A DNA stretch of 64,000 nucleotides. Source: Rubeoparvulum massiliense. GTDB taxonomy: Bacteria > Bacillota > Bacilli > Rubeoparvulales > Rubeoparvulaceae. Location: positions 372,001 to 436,000 of the forward strand of contig NZ_CVPE01000004.1 of the NCBI RefSeq assembly GCF_001049895.1, read 5' to 3'. The translations under genes were made by a program, and so were the position numbers. Under the pieces are notes generated by a model. That model worked only from the letters and a program-made list of their open reading frames with translations, ran no database searches and was not told where the DNA came from. This document shows, one piece after another, positions 17,801 through 26,093 of the stretch (the stretch's first letter is position 1; every line of letters begins with the position of its first letter).

Positions 17801-17986
17801 GAAAAATATATCTCACTTCATATTTCAGCAACTGAGGATTGCAAGGAAAAAATTAAACGCTTTGAGGAACTAATTAAAAAGAACGTACTTGTTCATCACA
17901 TTAACTTTGAAATATTAAACGATTCCCAACAGCACATTGAAGTAAAATTTAACGATGAGATCGTAAAGGTCTCTTTGAAATATTAG
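14891..17986 (+). CDS. ileS: Isoleucyl-tRNA synthetase, long type-2-like form
   Basis: The 1031-residue product charges tRNA-Ile. The class I signatures are HVGH at 54-57 and KMSKS at about 590-594. The editing domain (GWTTTPWTLPANVALAVNP) and the WDTHGLPVE segment identify IleRS. The length and zinc-type CPRC/CWRC and CxxC pairs, together with the C-terminal HVHHINFE region, fit the type 2 (eukaryote-like) IleRS rather than the roughly 920-residue housekeeping Bacillus enzyme. Type 2 enzymes are generally mupirocin-tolerant, and in some bacilli they accompany a type 1 copy. I start at the ATG at 14891, preceded by CAGGAGCG; an earlier ATG overlaps the T-box terminator. Confidence 0.93.
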   Translation: MKANESLETVVQRENRIRTYWTKDHTFKKSVQLRSGKIPFVFYEGPPTANGLPHVGHAFGRTIKDVVARYKTMEGFHVERKAGWDTHGLPVELGVEKELGISGKQAIEHYGVEPFINKCKESVFTYEKKWRSFTEELGYWVDMDNPYLTLSNDYVESVWHILSKVHQDGLLYKGHRVSPYCPRCQTTLSSHEVAQGYKDVKDLSATVKFKRLDADKEYFLGWTTTPWTLPANVALAVNPNLTYVRVQKDNEVYIVAKSLVEKVLGDHIMVLSEHHGHEFAGIHYAPPFNYVPVEKGHHIVLADYVTDDSGTGIVHMAPAYGEDDYYTVRQNGLSFINVVDQQGRYTADVTELAGRFVKECDVDIIKLLSEQGKLFHKEKYEHSYPHCWRCDSPLLYYAADSWFIKMSSLKDTMLENNATVNWYPEHIKDGRFGHFLENLLDWNISRSRYWGTPLNVWVCSHCHHEEAPSSIKELQRLATTSIPSDIELHKPYIDKVLCTCPKCKGVMHRTPEVIDVWFDSGSMPFAQHHYPFENEEKFELQFPADVVIEGIDQTRGFFYSLLAVSILFTGKAPYKNVLSLGHVLDEHGQKMSKSKGNALDPMELIKEFGADALRWAFLVDSSPWNPKRFSKKIVQDAKSKLIDTLDNTYKFYVMYATIDGFVYDSQQKGKKKILDKWMLSRLHSTIKLVNSYMDSYQFTHATREIASLVDELSNWYVRRSRNRFWASGLSEDKRAAYSTLFETLTTICRLLAPFVPYIAEDIHLKLHQDSVHLQDYPKANDAMIDLDLETDMKKILKIVELGRSIRNTKNLKVKQPLQQIIVWRSEGEHPLNAYTGIIQDELNVKDVVFTEELSPYLSIIFKLNFKTAGAAFGKMVNSVKEYIDYIPEIEKKLFLDNGQLEIDIKGDTVTLQKEHIIVEYPVKSGFEMAGDQQLKVILDLNLTPQLVEEGQVRELIRAIQDTRKKLDLPVEKYISLHISATEDCKEKIKRFEELIKKNVLVHHINFEILNDSQQHIEVKFNDEIVKVSLKY

Positions 17987-17995
17987 CTTCATTGT

Positions 17996-18045
17996 AAAAA
18001 AGCACTGTGAATAGTTTACATATCACTGTTTACAGTGCTTTTTAT
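17996..18045 (+). terminator. Terminator of ileS
   Basis: AAAAAGCACTGT pairs with ACAGTGCTTTTT, followed by ATTTG, 10 bases after the stop codon. Confidence 0.85.
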
Positions 18046-18098
18046 TTGATTTCTTTAACTGCCAGACTATAATCAACCGTTTTCGCCAAGTAGAGATG

Positions 18099-18161
18099 AA
18101 CACTTTTTTAGCTCTGGAAAGGGTTTATTGTTTACGGAAAATGTTTGTTGGAGTTGGGGGA
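18099..18161 (-). repeat. Dispersed intergenic repeat, copy B (partial)
   Basis: It carries only the AACACTTTTTTAGCTCTGG to GTTGGGG half of the repeat family and lacks the CCGAG hairpin present in copies A, C and D. Confidence 0.8.
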
Positions 18162-18226
18162 ACAAGTGTAGCTTTAAAATTAAGTTTGAGCAAAAACAGC
18201 TAGCAAACCTGCATTTTGCGATAAAT

Positions 18227-18272
18227 AAAAAGAATCCATTTTAATAAAAGATTGATCAAAATGGATTCTTTT
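18227..18272. terminator. Bidirectional terminator between ileS and bla
   Basis: AAAAGAATCCATTTT and AAAATGGATTCTTTT form a perfect 15-bp stem with A- and T-runs on both sides, between convergent genes. Confidence 0.8.
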
Positions 18273-18368
18273 CAGCAGATCTAAATTTCGCTTTTATAAA
18301 AAAGTTTGATCATTTTGTATCTTGGCCTTAAAGAATAGCACCTTTTTCTTGAAGAACGTTTTGGAAAA

Positions 18369-19289
18369 TCACTTGAAAGCATTGAGTGCGACCTTGGCAG
18401 CCTTTGCTATAAGTTCATTATTATAAGTGGCATTCTTAGTATCACGAGTGGATAGAATCGCGATGATGATGGGATCTCTATTCGGTGGCCAAACGATGGC
18501 AATATCGTTTCGTGTTCCGTAGTCTCCTGCTCCTGTTTTATCGCCTACCTCCCAACCTTTAGGTACGGCCGCACGGATCAGTTCGTCTCCAGTGGTGTTC
18601 TCCCGCATCCAATCTGTAAGGATTGTACGCTTATCATTCGGGAGAACGTCATCGACCGTGAAAGCCTTCAGGTTGGTGGCAAGCGCTCTTGCTGTACTTG
18701 TATCACGGATGTCTCCTGGGATGGCACTGTTCAAATCAATCTCGAAGCGATCTGCCTCGGTGACATTATCATCGATCTGCCGCAGTGCTTTTTCGAATCC
18801 ATTAGGACCGCCCAGTTTCTGCAATAAAAGGTTCCCTGCGGTATTATCGCTGTAACGGATAGCAGCATCGCAGATTTCTCTAAGGGTCATTCCGGTATCC
18901 ACGTGTTGCTCTGTGATTGGAGAATACGTAACTAGGTCATCTTTAGTGTAGGTGATTACCTCGTCAAGTTTGTCAATCGAGTTTTGTTGCAGCACTGCCC
19001 CTGCGGCCAGAACCTTAAAAGTGGATGTGTAAGCGAACCGTTCATCAGGTCGATAAGCCACCGTGCGATTTGTGCTAGTGTCGATAGCATAGACGCCGAG
19101 CCGAACATCAAACTCTTTCTCAAGCTGCATGAACTTTCGGCTGGTCTCATGATTTGTACTTTTTGTTTGCTCTACTTTTTCTTTTGCTTTGGTCTGCTTA
19201 GATCCGTCTCCAAAGAAGCTTAAACTTATAAGACTTAAACTTAACAGCCCAACACACATCCATACTTTTAACATCCTTACGTTTTTCAA
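18369..19289 (-). CDS. bla: Class A beta-lactamase
   Basis: The 306-residue product hydrolyses penicillin-type beta-lactams outside the cell. All class A motifs are present: STFK (Ser89 nucleophile, Lys92), SDN (147-149), E183-x-x-LN (omega loop, ending AIPGD) and KTG (251-253). A hydrophobic signal segment spans residues 6-27; no lipobox Cys is obvious, so it is probably released by signal peptidase I. The start is a TTG at 19289 with GGAGAGG upstream; a later ATG has no space for a binding site. No BlaI/BlaR1-type regulator is adjacent. The spectrum cannot be read from sequence. Confidence 0.95.
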   Translation of the reverse strand: MKNVRMLKVWMCVGLLSLSLISLSFFGDGSKQTKAKEKVEQTKSTNHETSRKFMQLEKEFDVRLGVYAIDTSTNRTVAYRPDERFAYTSTFKVLAAGAVLQQNSIDKLDEVITYTKDDLVTYSPITEQHVDTGMTLREICDAAIRYSDNTAGNLLLQKLGGPNGFEKALRQIDDNVTEADRFEIDLNSAIPGDIRDTSTARALATNLKAFTVDDVLPNDKRTILTDWMRENTTGDELIRAAVPKGWEVGDKTGAGDYGTRNDIAIVWPPNRDPIIIAILSTRDTKNATYNNELIAKAAKVALNAFK

Positions 19290-19671
19290 AATAATCAGTC
19301 CTCTCCCATTGCTCTTTGTACCTTTTCATCTAAATGCCCATTTTTTGAAAAAAGATTGATTAAAACAAGTCGTTTTCTTACGTTAAATATACACTTTTTA
19401 TAAAAAAGTTTAATCAAGACTCTTTTGAAACCTTACTAAATCAAGGCTTTAATCATTTTAGACATTAAATTTAAATGCACTTTTTTTCAAAACGGTACGA
19501 CTTTTTTATAAACGACTTCAATTTATTTTAAATCTACATTTTTAACCCATTTCTCAACTTTAGATGTTCTTCTTTTAGAGATAAAAACACCCTTTTAGAA
19601 AATAGTATCCATAAGTGTCAAATGATGCAATCTTTTTATAAACGGTTAAACTTTATTTCAAACAAACAGTG
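19290..19671. other. AT-rich gene-free stretch upstream of bla with repeated CTTTTTATAAA motifs
   Basis: No open gene is seen. The motif CTTTTTATAAA, or close variants with a following GTTTAATCAA-like tail, recurs near 19391, 19498 and 19630, and again downstream of bla near 18294. The bla promoter must lie here; I cannot single it out. Confidence 0.5.
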
Positions 19672-20283
19672 CTCCCATCGAATAAACTCTTTCCATCCCC
19701 CAATCCCCCCTCACCCTTACTCCCACCTACCTTCCCGCCACTTTTCCCATTTTATTCTATGTAATTTCATGAATCCACCCCCCTTCTTTTCACCAAAAGG
19801 GAATTTCTGGCTTGGGAAATAATAATAAAGTCTTTCCACGATTCTCCATAGTTTGTAAGTAGTATACAAGATTTATGCTAATTTACTGTATTTTTATACT
19901 TCTACCTTCTCTCGTTTTCTCCCATGCTTGTCCCTTGCTTGTATCTTGCTTTCTTCCCCCTTTCCCCTCAAGCGAAGCGACCCTATCTCCTTAAGCGAAG
20001 CGCAGCGTCCCTTTTTACCTCTTGCCTTCTCCCCCCTTTTTCCCCGATGTTTTCCCTTGCTTGCCTCTTGCTTTCTCCTGGCTTTTTCCCCTTTTCCCTG
20101 TTCCCCTCAAGCGAAGCGACCCTCTTCCCTTGAGCGCAGCGACACTTCTATCCCTCTTCCCCCTGCACAAAAAAACACCGAGCTGAAACGGGAAATGTCC
20201 GTCTCATTCTCGGTCTTGGAAACACTTTTTTAGCTCTGGAAAGGGTTTATTGTTTGTGGAAAATGTTTGTTAGAGTTGGGGCA
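19672..20283 (+). repeat. Long polypyrimidine direct repeat, left copy
   Basis: It shares with 21318-22206 the series CTCCCATCGAATAAACTC, a C/T-rich tract, GGGAATTTCTGGCTTGGG, the Cys/Leu-like low-complexity tract with GCGAAGCG motifs, and finally the dispersed repeat. Apparent open frames here are low-complexity and not real genes. The two copies flank IS21 relics and one gene. Confidence 0.85.
20169..20283 (-). repeat. Dispersed intergenic repeat, copy C
   Basis: A full-length copy: an A-run and ACCGAG...CTCGGT hairpin at one end (a terminator on the minus strand), AACACTTTTTTAGCTCTGG in the middle and GAGTTGGGGCA at the other end. Nearly identical to copy D. Confidence 0.85.
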
Positions 20284-20760
20284 GCACGATTCGTTATCAT
20301 GAGAATGCATTCCAATACTTTGGTGGAATACCAAAAGAGATGGTCTACGACCAGGATCATCTCATTACAGTGAGTGAAAATACAGGAGATGTCATTTTAG
20401 CCGGGGATTTTCAAATCGATAAACAGGGGCGAGACTTTCATATCTACCTGTGTCGAAAGGAGGACCCAGAAAGTAAAGGCAAGGTAGAAAATATCGTGAA
20501 ATATGTCAAACGAAGATCGCTAAGTACGCGCCAGTTCAACCAATTATAAGAACTCCACTGATTAGAGCAACAGTATCATATAATCCTGCTTTATCCTTCT
20601 GGTGTCGGAAAGACACACATTGCCATGGGTCTTGGCTTGGAAGCGATTCAGATCTCCTTCGTGACAATGGGTGAACTGATTTAACTCTTAAAAACCCAGG
20701 AATATCTTCGAAAGTCTCAGATTCAACTCAAGAGAATCAAAGAATCGGACGGGGAAGAAA
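20284..20760 (+). pseudogene. IS21-family remnants (istA and istB fragments)
   Basis: The plus strand reads HENAFQYFGGIPKEMVYDQD, then a KGKVENIVKYVKR segment typical of the IstA catalytic domain (the D and E of the DDE triad are visible). From about 20590, PSGVGKTHIAMGLGLEAI and FVTMGELI follow, the Walker A region of the IstB helper ATPase, interrupted by a TAA. Both genes are truncated and frame-broken, so the element is inactive. Confidence 0.8.
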
Positions 20761-20864
20761 ACCAATTTGTGTATAATTATATGATATTATTTGATATAAA
20801 CCATTACATATTCGTAAGAAAATGCAAAACAAAGATTATTAATATTGTGTGCAGGAGGACGATG

Positions 20865-21308
20865 ATGAAAAAATCATTTAAGTTAATTGTAGGAATTGCA
20901 ACGGTTATATTATTTTGCTTAATGATTTACTCATATTTTATTGTTTCAGGTGATGAGATTATTGGCGTGTCAAATATCACAACAACAAGCAATGTAGTCA
21001 TTAGAAAGAGTTATCTGGGCGTCACAAACGAGCAGGAATATCTACTTAATGCTAATCAAATTGAGATGTTAAAAACATTGATTTTACAATCTGATTTTAC
21101 CAGGAATTTATCAACGGCAGTAAGATTTAACGACAAGGATATGTATACAATCATTATAAAAGATAGTGAGGCTAATGTTTGGTTAAATATCGATTGTATT
21201 GGAAATGAGTGGATTTCAATTGCAAATCAATTTAACGGTAAACATCTAAGAATAAACAACCCGAATTGGAAAAAAACTCTTGAAGAAATAATTTTATTAT
21301 CAAACTGA
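20865..21308 (+). CDS. Membrane-anchored or secreted protein of unknown function
   Basis: The 147-residue product starts MKKSFKLIVGIATVILFCLM: a basic N-terminus and one hydrophobic helix (about 5-27), then a polar extracytoplasmic domain of about 115 residues. A segment of alternating strands (YTIIIKDSEANVWLNIDCIG) follows a helix (NANQIEMLKTLIL). I do not recognise the family. The ATG at 20865 follows AGGAGG at 20853-20858 with ideal spacing, so it looks expressed. It is the only intact gene between the two long direct repeats and may be cargo of a lost element. Confidence 0.6.
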   Translation: MKKSFKLIVGIATVILFCLMIYSYFIVSGDEIIGVSNITTTSNVVIRKSYLGVTNEQEYLLNANQIEMLKTLILQSDFTRNLSTAVRFNDKDMYTIIIKDSEANVWLNIDCIGNEWISIANQFNGKHLRINNPNWKKTLEEIILLSN

Positions 21309-21317
21309 AGATTAGTA

Positions 21318-22206
21318 CTCCCATCGAATAAACTCTTTCCATTCCCCAATCCCCCCTCACCCCTACTCCCACCTACCTTCCCACCATTTTTCCATTTTCT
21401 GCAATGTAATAAACCTTTTCCATGAATCCACCCCTTCTTTCCATCGAAAGGGAATTTCTGGCTTGGGAAATAATAATAAAGTCTTTCCACGATTCTCCAC
21501 AATTTGTAAGTAGTATACACGTTTTATGCAATTTAAATGTATTTTTATACTTCTGCATTCTCTCGTTTTCTCCCATGCTTGTTCCTTGCTGGTATCTTGC
21601 TTTCTCCTGGCTTTTTCCCCTTTTCCCTGTTCCCCTCCAGCGAAGCGACCCTATCTCCTTAAGCGAAGCGCAACGTCTCTTTTTACCTCTTGCCTTCTCC
21701 CCCCTTTTTCCCCGATGTTTTCCCTTGCTCGCCTCTTGCTTTCTCCTTGCTTTCTCCTGCCTTTTTCCCCTTCTCCCTTTCACCTTAAGCGCAGCGCCCC
21801 TGTTTCCCTCTAATCCTGATTTCACATGCGATACATTCCTGATTCCTGGTGCGAAGCGAAGCCTCAACCCTCTCCCCTAACCCCGTAAGCGAAGCGACCC
21901 CAACTGTTGAAAGACTAAGGTAAGCGAAACTTGGGAACTACACCCTACCCATAAAGGAGCGGGGTCCCCTGATGAAGGGGAGCGGCAATCCTGATCTCAT
22001 GAGCGATGCATTCCTGATTCCTGATGCGAAGCGAGCCTGTTTCCCCTGATCCCTTAAGCGAAGCGACCCTTCTATTCCTCCTCCCCCTGCATAAAAAAAG
22101 ACCGAGCTGAAACGGGAAATGTCCGTCTCTATCTCGGTCTTGGAAACACTTTTTTAGCTCTGGAAAGGGTTTATTACTTGTGGAAAATGTTTGTTAGAGT
22201 TGGGGC
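21318..22206 (+). repeat. Long polypyrimidine direct repeat, right copy
   Basis: This longer copy of 19672-20283 has an extra section of about 280 bp (roughly 21780-22060). That section contains further GCGAAGCG motifs, a pair of related 45-bp units near 21818 and 21992 (each with GCATTCCTGATTCCTG or a variant), and GC-rich palindromes near 21955-21990. No real gene is present. Confidence 0.85.
22092..22206 (-). repeat. Dispersed intergenic repeat, copy D; doubles as glmS terminator
   Basis: Full-length copy. On the minus strand the GACCGAG...CTCGGTC hairpin is followed by seven T residues, so it is the probable terminator for glmS, which ends at 22232. Confidence 0.85.
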
Positions 22207-22231
22207 AAAAAGCCCCACCCAACAATCCCCC

Positions 22232-24067
22232 TTACTCTACCGTTACGCTCTTTGCTAAGTTTCTTGGCTTATCTACGTCATTGCCACGGGCAACGGATGC
22301 ATAGTAGGCGAAGAGCTGTAATGGAATGACGGTGAGGGCTGGTGTGAAGAGTGGCAAGGTTTTTGGAATGAAGACCACTTCGCTGGCTTCATGCACCATG
22401 CTACGATTACCTTCCCATGTGATGCCATATACTTCTGCACCACGTGCCTTCACTTCGATCATATTGCTAAATGTCTTATCATAGAGTTCCTCATTCACTG
22501 CTAGGGTAACTACGGGAGTTCCTTCCTCAATGAGAGCCAAGGTACCGTGCTTTAACTCGCCAGCAGGATAGGCTTCAGAATGAATATAGGAGATCTCCTT
22601 CAGCTTGAGGGAGCCTTCTAGGGCAACGGCATAGTCAATACCACGGCCAAGGAAGAAGAGATGCTCCTTCTCCTTCACTAATTGCGCCCATTTCTTCATC
22701 TGAGGTCCAGCTTCAAGCAGCTTCTCCACCTGAGCAGGGAGCTGTTCAAGATGGGTTACATAGTCTGCTACAGTCTCAGCTGTAAGCGTACCACGGATCT
22801 GCGCTACATAGAGTCCTAGCATATAGAGAACCAATAATTGTGAGGTGTATGCCTTCGTCGATGCTACCGAGATCTCTGGACCTGCCCATGTATAGAGGAC
22901 CTCATCGGCTTCACGGGCTACTGAGCTTGCCACCACATTGGTGATGGCCAGTACCTTCGCACCCTTTGCCTTGATCATCTGCATGGCTGCTAGAGTATCA
23001 GCAGTCTCACCCGATTGGCTAATCACGATGACAAGAGTATGATCGGTTACTAGTACATCACGATAGCGGAATTCAGAGGCGACCTCTACTTCTACTGGGA
23101 TCCTTAAGAGCTGTTCGAATACCCGCTTCCCTACGAGACCTGCATGATAGGAGGTACCGCATGCTACCACATAGATCCGATCGATCTTCTCCCAGTCTGC
23201 TGAGGTCATCTTCAACTCATTCTCTAGCTTAATCCGCTTCGTAGCCAGATCAACACGACCGCTCATGGTGTCATGGAACGCCTTAGGCTGTTCATGGATC
23301 TCTTTAATAAGGAAGTGGTCAAATCCTTCCTTCTCCGCTTGCTTCATATCCCAATCGATATGCATGGGTGTCCGTGCCACTGGTTTACCTGCGGTGGTCA
23401 TCACCTCTACACCATCTGCGGTGAGAACAGCCATTTCGCCATTCTCTAAGATGATCATGTCTCGCGTATATTCTAAGAGGGCAGAGATATCTGAAGCGAT
23501 ATAATTCTCACCCTTCCCAGCACCAATCACCAAGGGACTGGCATGACGAACCGCGATCAATCTATCTGGTTCATGAACGGAGAGAATTCCTAAGGCATAG
23601 GCACCCTCTAGACGTTGAATCACCTTTTGGACTGTACGAACTACATCGCCATCATAGAGCTCATCGAGGAGATGAGCTACCACTTCTGAGTCCGTGTCAG
23701 AAGCAAAGGTATAGCCCTTCTCGATCAGCTCTTCCTTCAACTCAACATAGTTCTCGATAATCCCATTATGCACAAGGACAAAGCGACGGCTCGCACTATA
23801 ATGGGGATGTGAGTTCCGTTCACTAGGTGCGCCATGGGTAGCCCAACGGGTGTGTCCAATTCCCACAGTTCCCTCTGTAAGCGGATGATCAGCTAAGCGC
23901 TGGCGTAATGCAGCCACGCGGCCGATCCCTTTCACGACTTCAATTGATTTGCCTTGTATCACAGCAATACCTGCTGAATCATAACCGCGATATTCCAAAC
24001 GCTCTAAGCCACGAAGTAAGACTTCCTGGGCTTGACGTGGACCAATATAGCCGACAATTCCACACAT
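22232..24067 (-). CDS. glmS: Glutamine-fructose-6-phosphate aminotransferase
   Basis: GlmS makes glucosamine-6-phosphate from fructose-6-phosphate and glutamine, the first step to UDP-GlcNAc. The 611-residue product begins MCGIVGYIG, with Cys2 as the N-terminal glutaminase nucleophile after Met removal (class II amidotransferase, about 1-230). Two SIS isomerase domains follow (for example VVACGTSYHAGLVGK, VISQSGETADTL) and the C-terminal KSVTVE end. The start is the ATG at 24067; an upstream extension lacks homology. A glmS ribozyme lies in the leader, and glmM is upstream, separated by a terminator. Confidence 0.97.
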   Translation of the reverse strand: MCGIVGYIGPRQAQEVLLRGLERLEYRGYDSAGIAVIQGKSIEVVKGIGRVAALRQRLADHPLTEGTVGIGHTRWATHGAPSERNSHPHYSASRRFVLVHNGIIENYVELKEELIEKGYTFASDTDSEVVAHLLDELYDGDVVRTVQKVIQRLEGAYALGILSVHEPDRLIAVRHASPLVIGAGKGENYIASDISALLEYTRDMIILENGEMAVLTADGVEVMTTAGKPVARTPMHIDWDMKQAEKEGFDHFLIKEIHEQPKAFHDTMSGRVDLATKRIKLENELKMTSADWEKIDRIYVVACGTSYHAGLVGKRVFEQLLRIPVEVEVASEFRYRDVLVTDHTLVIVISQSGETADTLAAMQMIKAKGAKVLAITNVVASSVAREADEVLYTWAGPEISVASTKAYTSQLLVLYMLGLYVAQIRGTLTAETVADYVTHLEQLPAQVEKLLEAGPQMKKWAQLVKEKEHLFFLGRGIDYAVALEGSLKLKEISYIHSEAYPAGELKHGTLALIEEGTPVVTLAVNEELYDKTFSNMIEVKARGAEVYGITWEGNRSMVHEASEVVFIPKTLPLFTPALTVIPLQLFAYYASVARGNDVDKPRNLAKSVTVE

Positions 24068-24227
24068 GTATAATCTGTTCTCCTCTCCACATGCGGGAGC
24101 AGACGAAAATAGACGGGGTACTGCCCCCGCATCGGTCATTGTCCATATTTCATAATTTGATGTGATCTCGTTCCCCTTGAATATCCCTCTGGAAAAAACC
24201 GATGCTTTTCTTGATCGTTTCCTGTGA

Positions 24228-24390
24228 GGACCATCGTACCTTACTCTTTGTGAGCCGAGTCACCTCAGCCTTTTCAGTAAGACTCCATGGTTGCGATGGA
24301 CAACCTGAAGGTATCCGCCGAAAATTTCGATGAACCTTCCCCTCGTCAACTACTTACCTGCCGACCTGTAAGTAGTCCTGGCGCTTACAA
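24228..24390 (-). ncRNA. glmS ribozyme-riboswitch
   Basis: The minus strand has the conserved core: GCGCC at the cleavage site, AGTTGACGAGG, ATCGAAATTTTCGGCGGAT, and the 3' domain GGTGACTCGGCTCACAAAGAG. Cleavage is expected between A 24385 and G 24384 when glucosamine-6-phosphate binds, destabilising the glmS mRNA. The ribozyme lies about 160 bases upstream of the start codon. Confidence 0.95.
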
Positions 24391-24665
24391 CCGATCAATA
24401 AAGCTCACGAAAGCTCACGATAAATCGCAATTCGTTTTCGTCATGTTCTCATCAAACAGATGATGAACGAAGAACCCAGCCCCTCTCTCCATATTTCCTT
24501 AATCATGTTACGCTGGATAGGTGGATGGTGTGATCCATTGGACTATTTTCGCACATTCCACTCTATTTGTCACATGTAATATTAAGGATACTACCATTAT
24601 GCCTTAAGAAGGTTATCCATGGCAACCACCATTTCACCATATTTCCATGATTAGGTCGGAATTGG
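24391..24665. other. glmS promoter region
   Basis: No gene. It contains two direct AAAGCTCACG units near 24410-24430, just upstream of the ribozyme. A glmS promoter is expected here, but no unambiguous -35/-10 pair stands out. Confidence 0.4.
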
Positions 24666-24708
24666 AAAAACGCGCAGGATAGAGTATTGTTCTCCTTCTA
24701 CGCGTTTT
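24666..24708 (-). terminator. Terminator after glmM
   Basis: AAAAACGCG pairs with CGCGTTTT around a long loop, with T residues on both strands. It separates the cdaA-cdaR-glmM transcript from glmS. Confidence 0.7.
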
Positions 24709-24752
24709 GTCTCTTATTTATTCGAATTCTCTCCACTAATCTCACACATCTA

Positions 24753-26093
24753 CTAGGCTAATTCTCGACGAATAGCATCTGCCACTCGATTCACAACCTG
24801 CTTCAGTTGTTCTTCATCAGGGCCTTCTGCCATAACACGGATCAGCGCCTCTGTACCAGAAGGACGAACCAACAAACGTCCTGTATTACCTAGCTCCGCC
24901 TTCACCGCTTCAATTTCACTTTGAATCGTAGCATTCTCTTCCCAGCCCTGCTTCTCCTTTACCTTCACATTGACCAAGATCTGTGGATATTGAGTCATCA
25001 CCTCAGCCAGTTTACTTAAGGAGCTCTTCTTCTCCTGTATAATATTCACCAGCTGAATCGCTGTAAGTAATCCATCACCAGTGGTGGCATAATCGAGGAA
25101 AATGATATGTCCAGATTGCTCACCACCCAGGTTGAAGCCGCCAGCACGTAAAGCTTCCATGACGTAGCGATCTCCTACCTTCGTCTGTACAGTCTCAATT
25201 CCATGAGCCTTCATTGCTTCAAATAACCCCAGATTACTCATCACGGTAGCAGCCAATGTATTCTTCTTCAATTGCTCCCGTTCCTTTAAGGCAATGGCAC
25301 AGATCGCCATGATGTGGTCGCCATCCACGATCTTTCCTTCATGATCCACGGCAATGAGGCGATCGGCATCGCCATCAAAGGCGAGACCTAGATTCGCATT
25401 CTGCTTCATCACTTCCTCCTGAAGACGTTCAGGATGTGTGGATCCTACTCCATCATTGATATTGGTGCCATTAGGACTACAGCCAATGGTGACCACATCA
25501 GCACCTAAATCAGCAAGGAGATGAAGCGCCATGGAAGATGCAGAGCCATTGGCACAGTCTACCACAATCTTCAGTCCTTCAAAGGAATGGTCAACCGTTG
25601 TCTTTAAATATTGAAGATACTTCTGAACCCCTTCAAGATAATCGATGACAGTTCCGATCTTGTCCCCGGTAGGGCGAATCACTTGATCCTCTTCAGCATC
25701 TAGGAGTGCTTCAATGCTCGCTTCTTCTGCATCGCTTAGCTTATAGCCATCGGGGCCGAAAAACTTAATGCCATTGTCAGAGTAGGGATTATGGGAGGCA
25801 GAGATCATGATGCCTCCACATGCATCTAATGCCCGTGTAAGATAAGCAACCCCTGGTGTGGAGATCACACCGAGGCGCATCACTTCAATGCCTACTGACA
25901 TGAGCCCTGCTAGTAACGCATGCTCCAACATGGGGCCAGAAATACGTGTGTCTCTTCCCACGAGGATCCGAGGATTCTCTTTCCCTTTCGTTAAGATGTA
26001 GCCACCGAAGCGGCCTAAGCGATATGCCATCTCCGCAGTCAATTGGCGATTGGCAATACCTCGTACTCCATCCGTACCAAAATATTTACCCAT
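24753..26093 (-). CDS. glmM: Phosphoglucosamine mutase
   Basis: GlmM interconverts glucosamine-6-phosphate and glucosamine-1-phosphate for peptidoglycan precursors. The 446-residue product begins [15 protein letters not shown] and has the catalytic phosphoserine loop [18 protein letters not shown] (about 94-111), the metal-binding DGDADR and the phosphate-binding RPSGTE near the C-terminus. It overlaps cdaR by eight bases. The cdaA-cdaR-glmM order is conserved in Firmicutes, where GlmM also binds and inhibits CdaA. Confidence 0.97.
   Translation of the reverse strand: MGKYFGTDGVRGIANRQLTAEMAYRLGRFGGYILTKGKENPRILVGRDTRISGPMLEHALLAGLMSVGIEVMRLGVISTPGVAYLTRALDACGGIMISASHNPYSDNGIKFFGPDGYKLSDAEEASIEALLDAEEDQVIRPTGDKIGTVIDYLEGVQKYLQYLKTTVDHSFEGLKIVVDCANGSASSMALHLLADLGADVVTIGCSPNGTNINDGVGSTHPERLQEEVMKQNANLGLAFDGDADRLIAVDHEGKIVDGDHIMAICAIALKEREQLKKNTLAATVMSNLGLFEAMKAHGIETVQTKVGDRYVMEALRAGGFNLGGEQSGHIIFLDYATTGDGLLTAIQLVNIIQEKKSSLSKLAEVMTQYPQILVNVKVKEKQGWEENATIQSEIEAVKAELGNTGRLLVRPSGTEALIRVMAEGPDEEQLKQVVNRVADAIRRELA

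Noticed and set aside
19622-20233. Several plus-strand open frames rich in Pro, Ser, Leu and Phe
   Set aside because: They come from the polypyrimidine low-complexity repeat; no binding sites, and the same tract appears in a different frame in the second copy.
21373-21880. Open frames of 95-164 codons on both strands
   Set aside because: Same low-complexity repeat tract; Lys/Arg/Gly-rich on one strand and Pro/Ser/Leu-rich on the other, as expected from a C/T-biased sequence.
19672-22206. CRISPR array
   Set aside because: The GCGAAGCG motifs are short and irregularly spaced without unique equal-length spacers, and no cas genes are present in the window.
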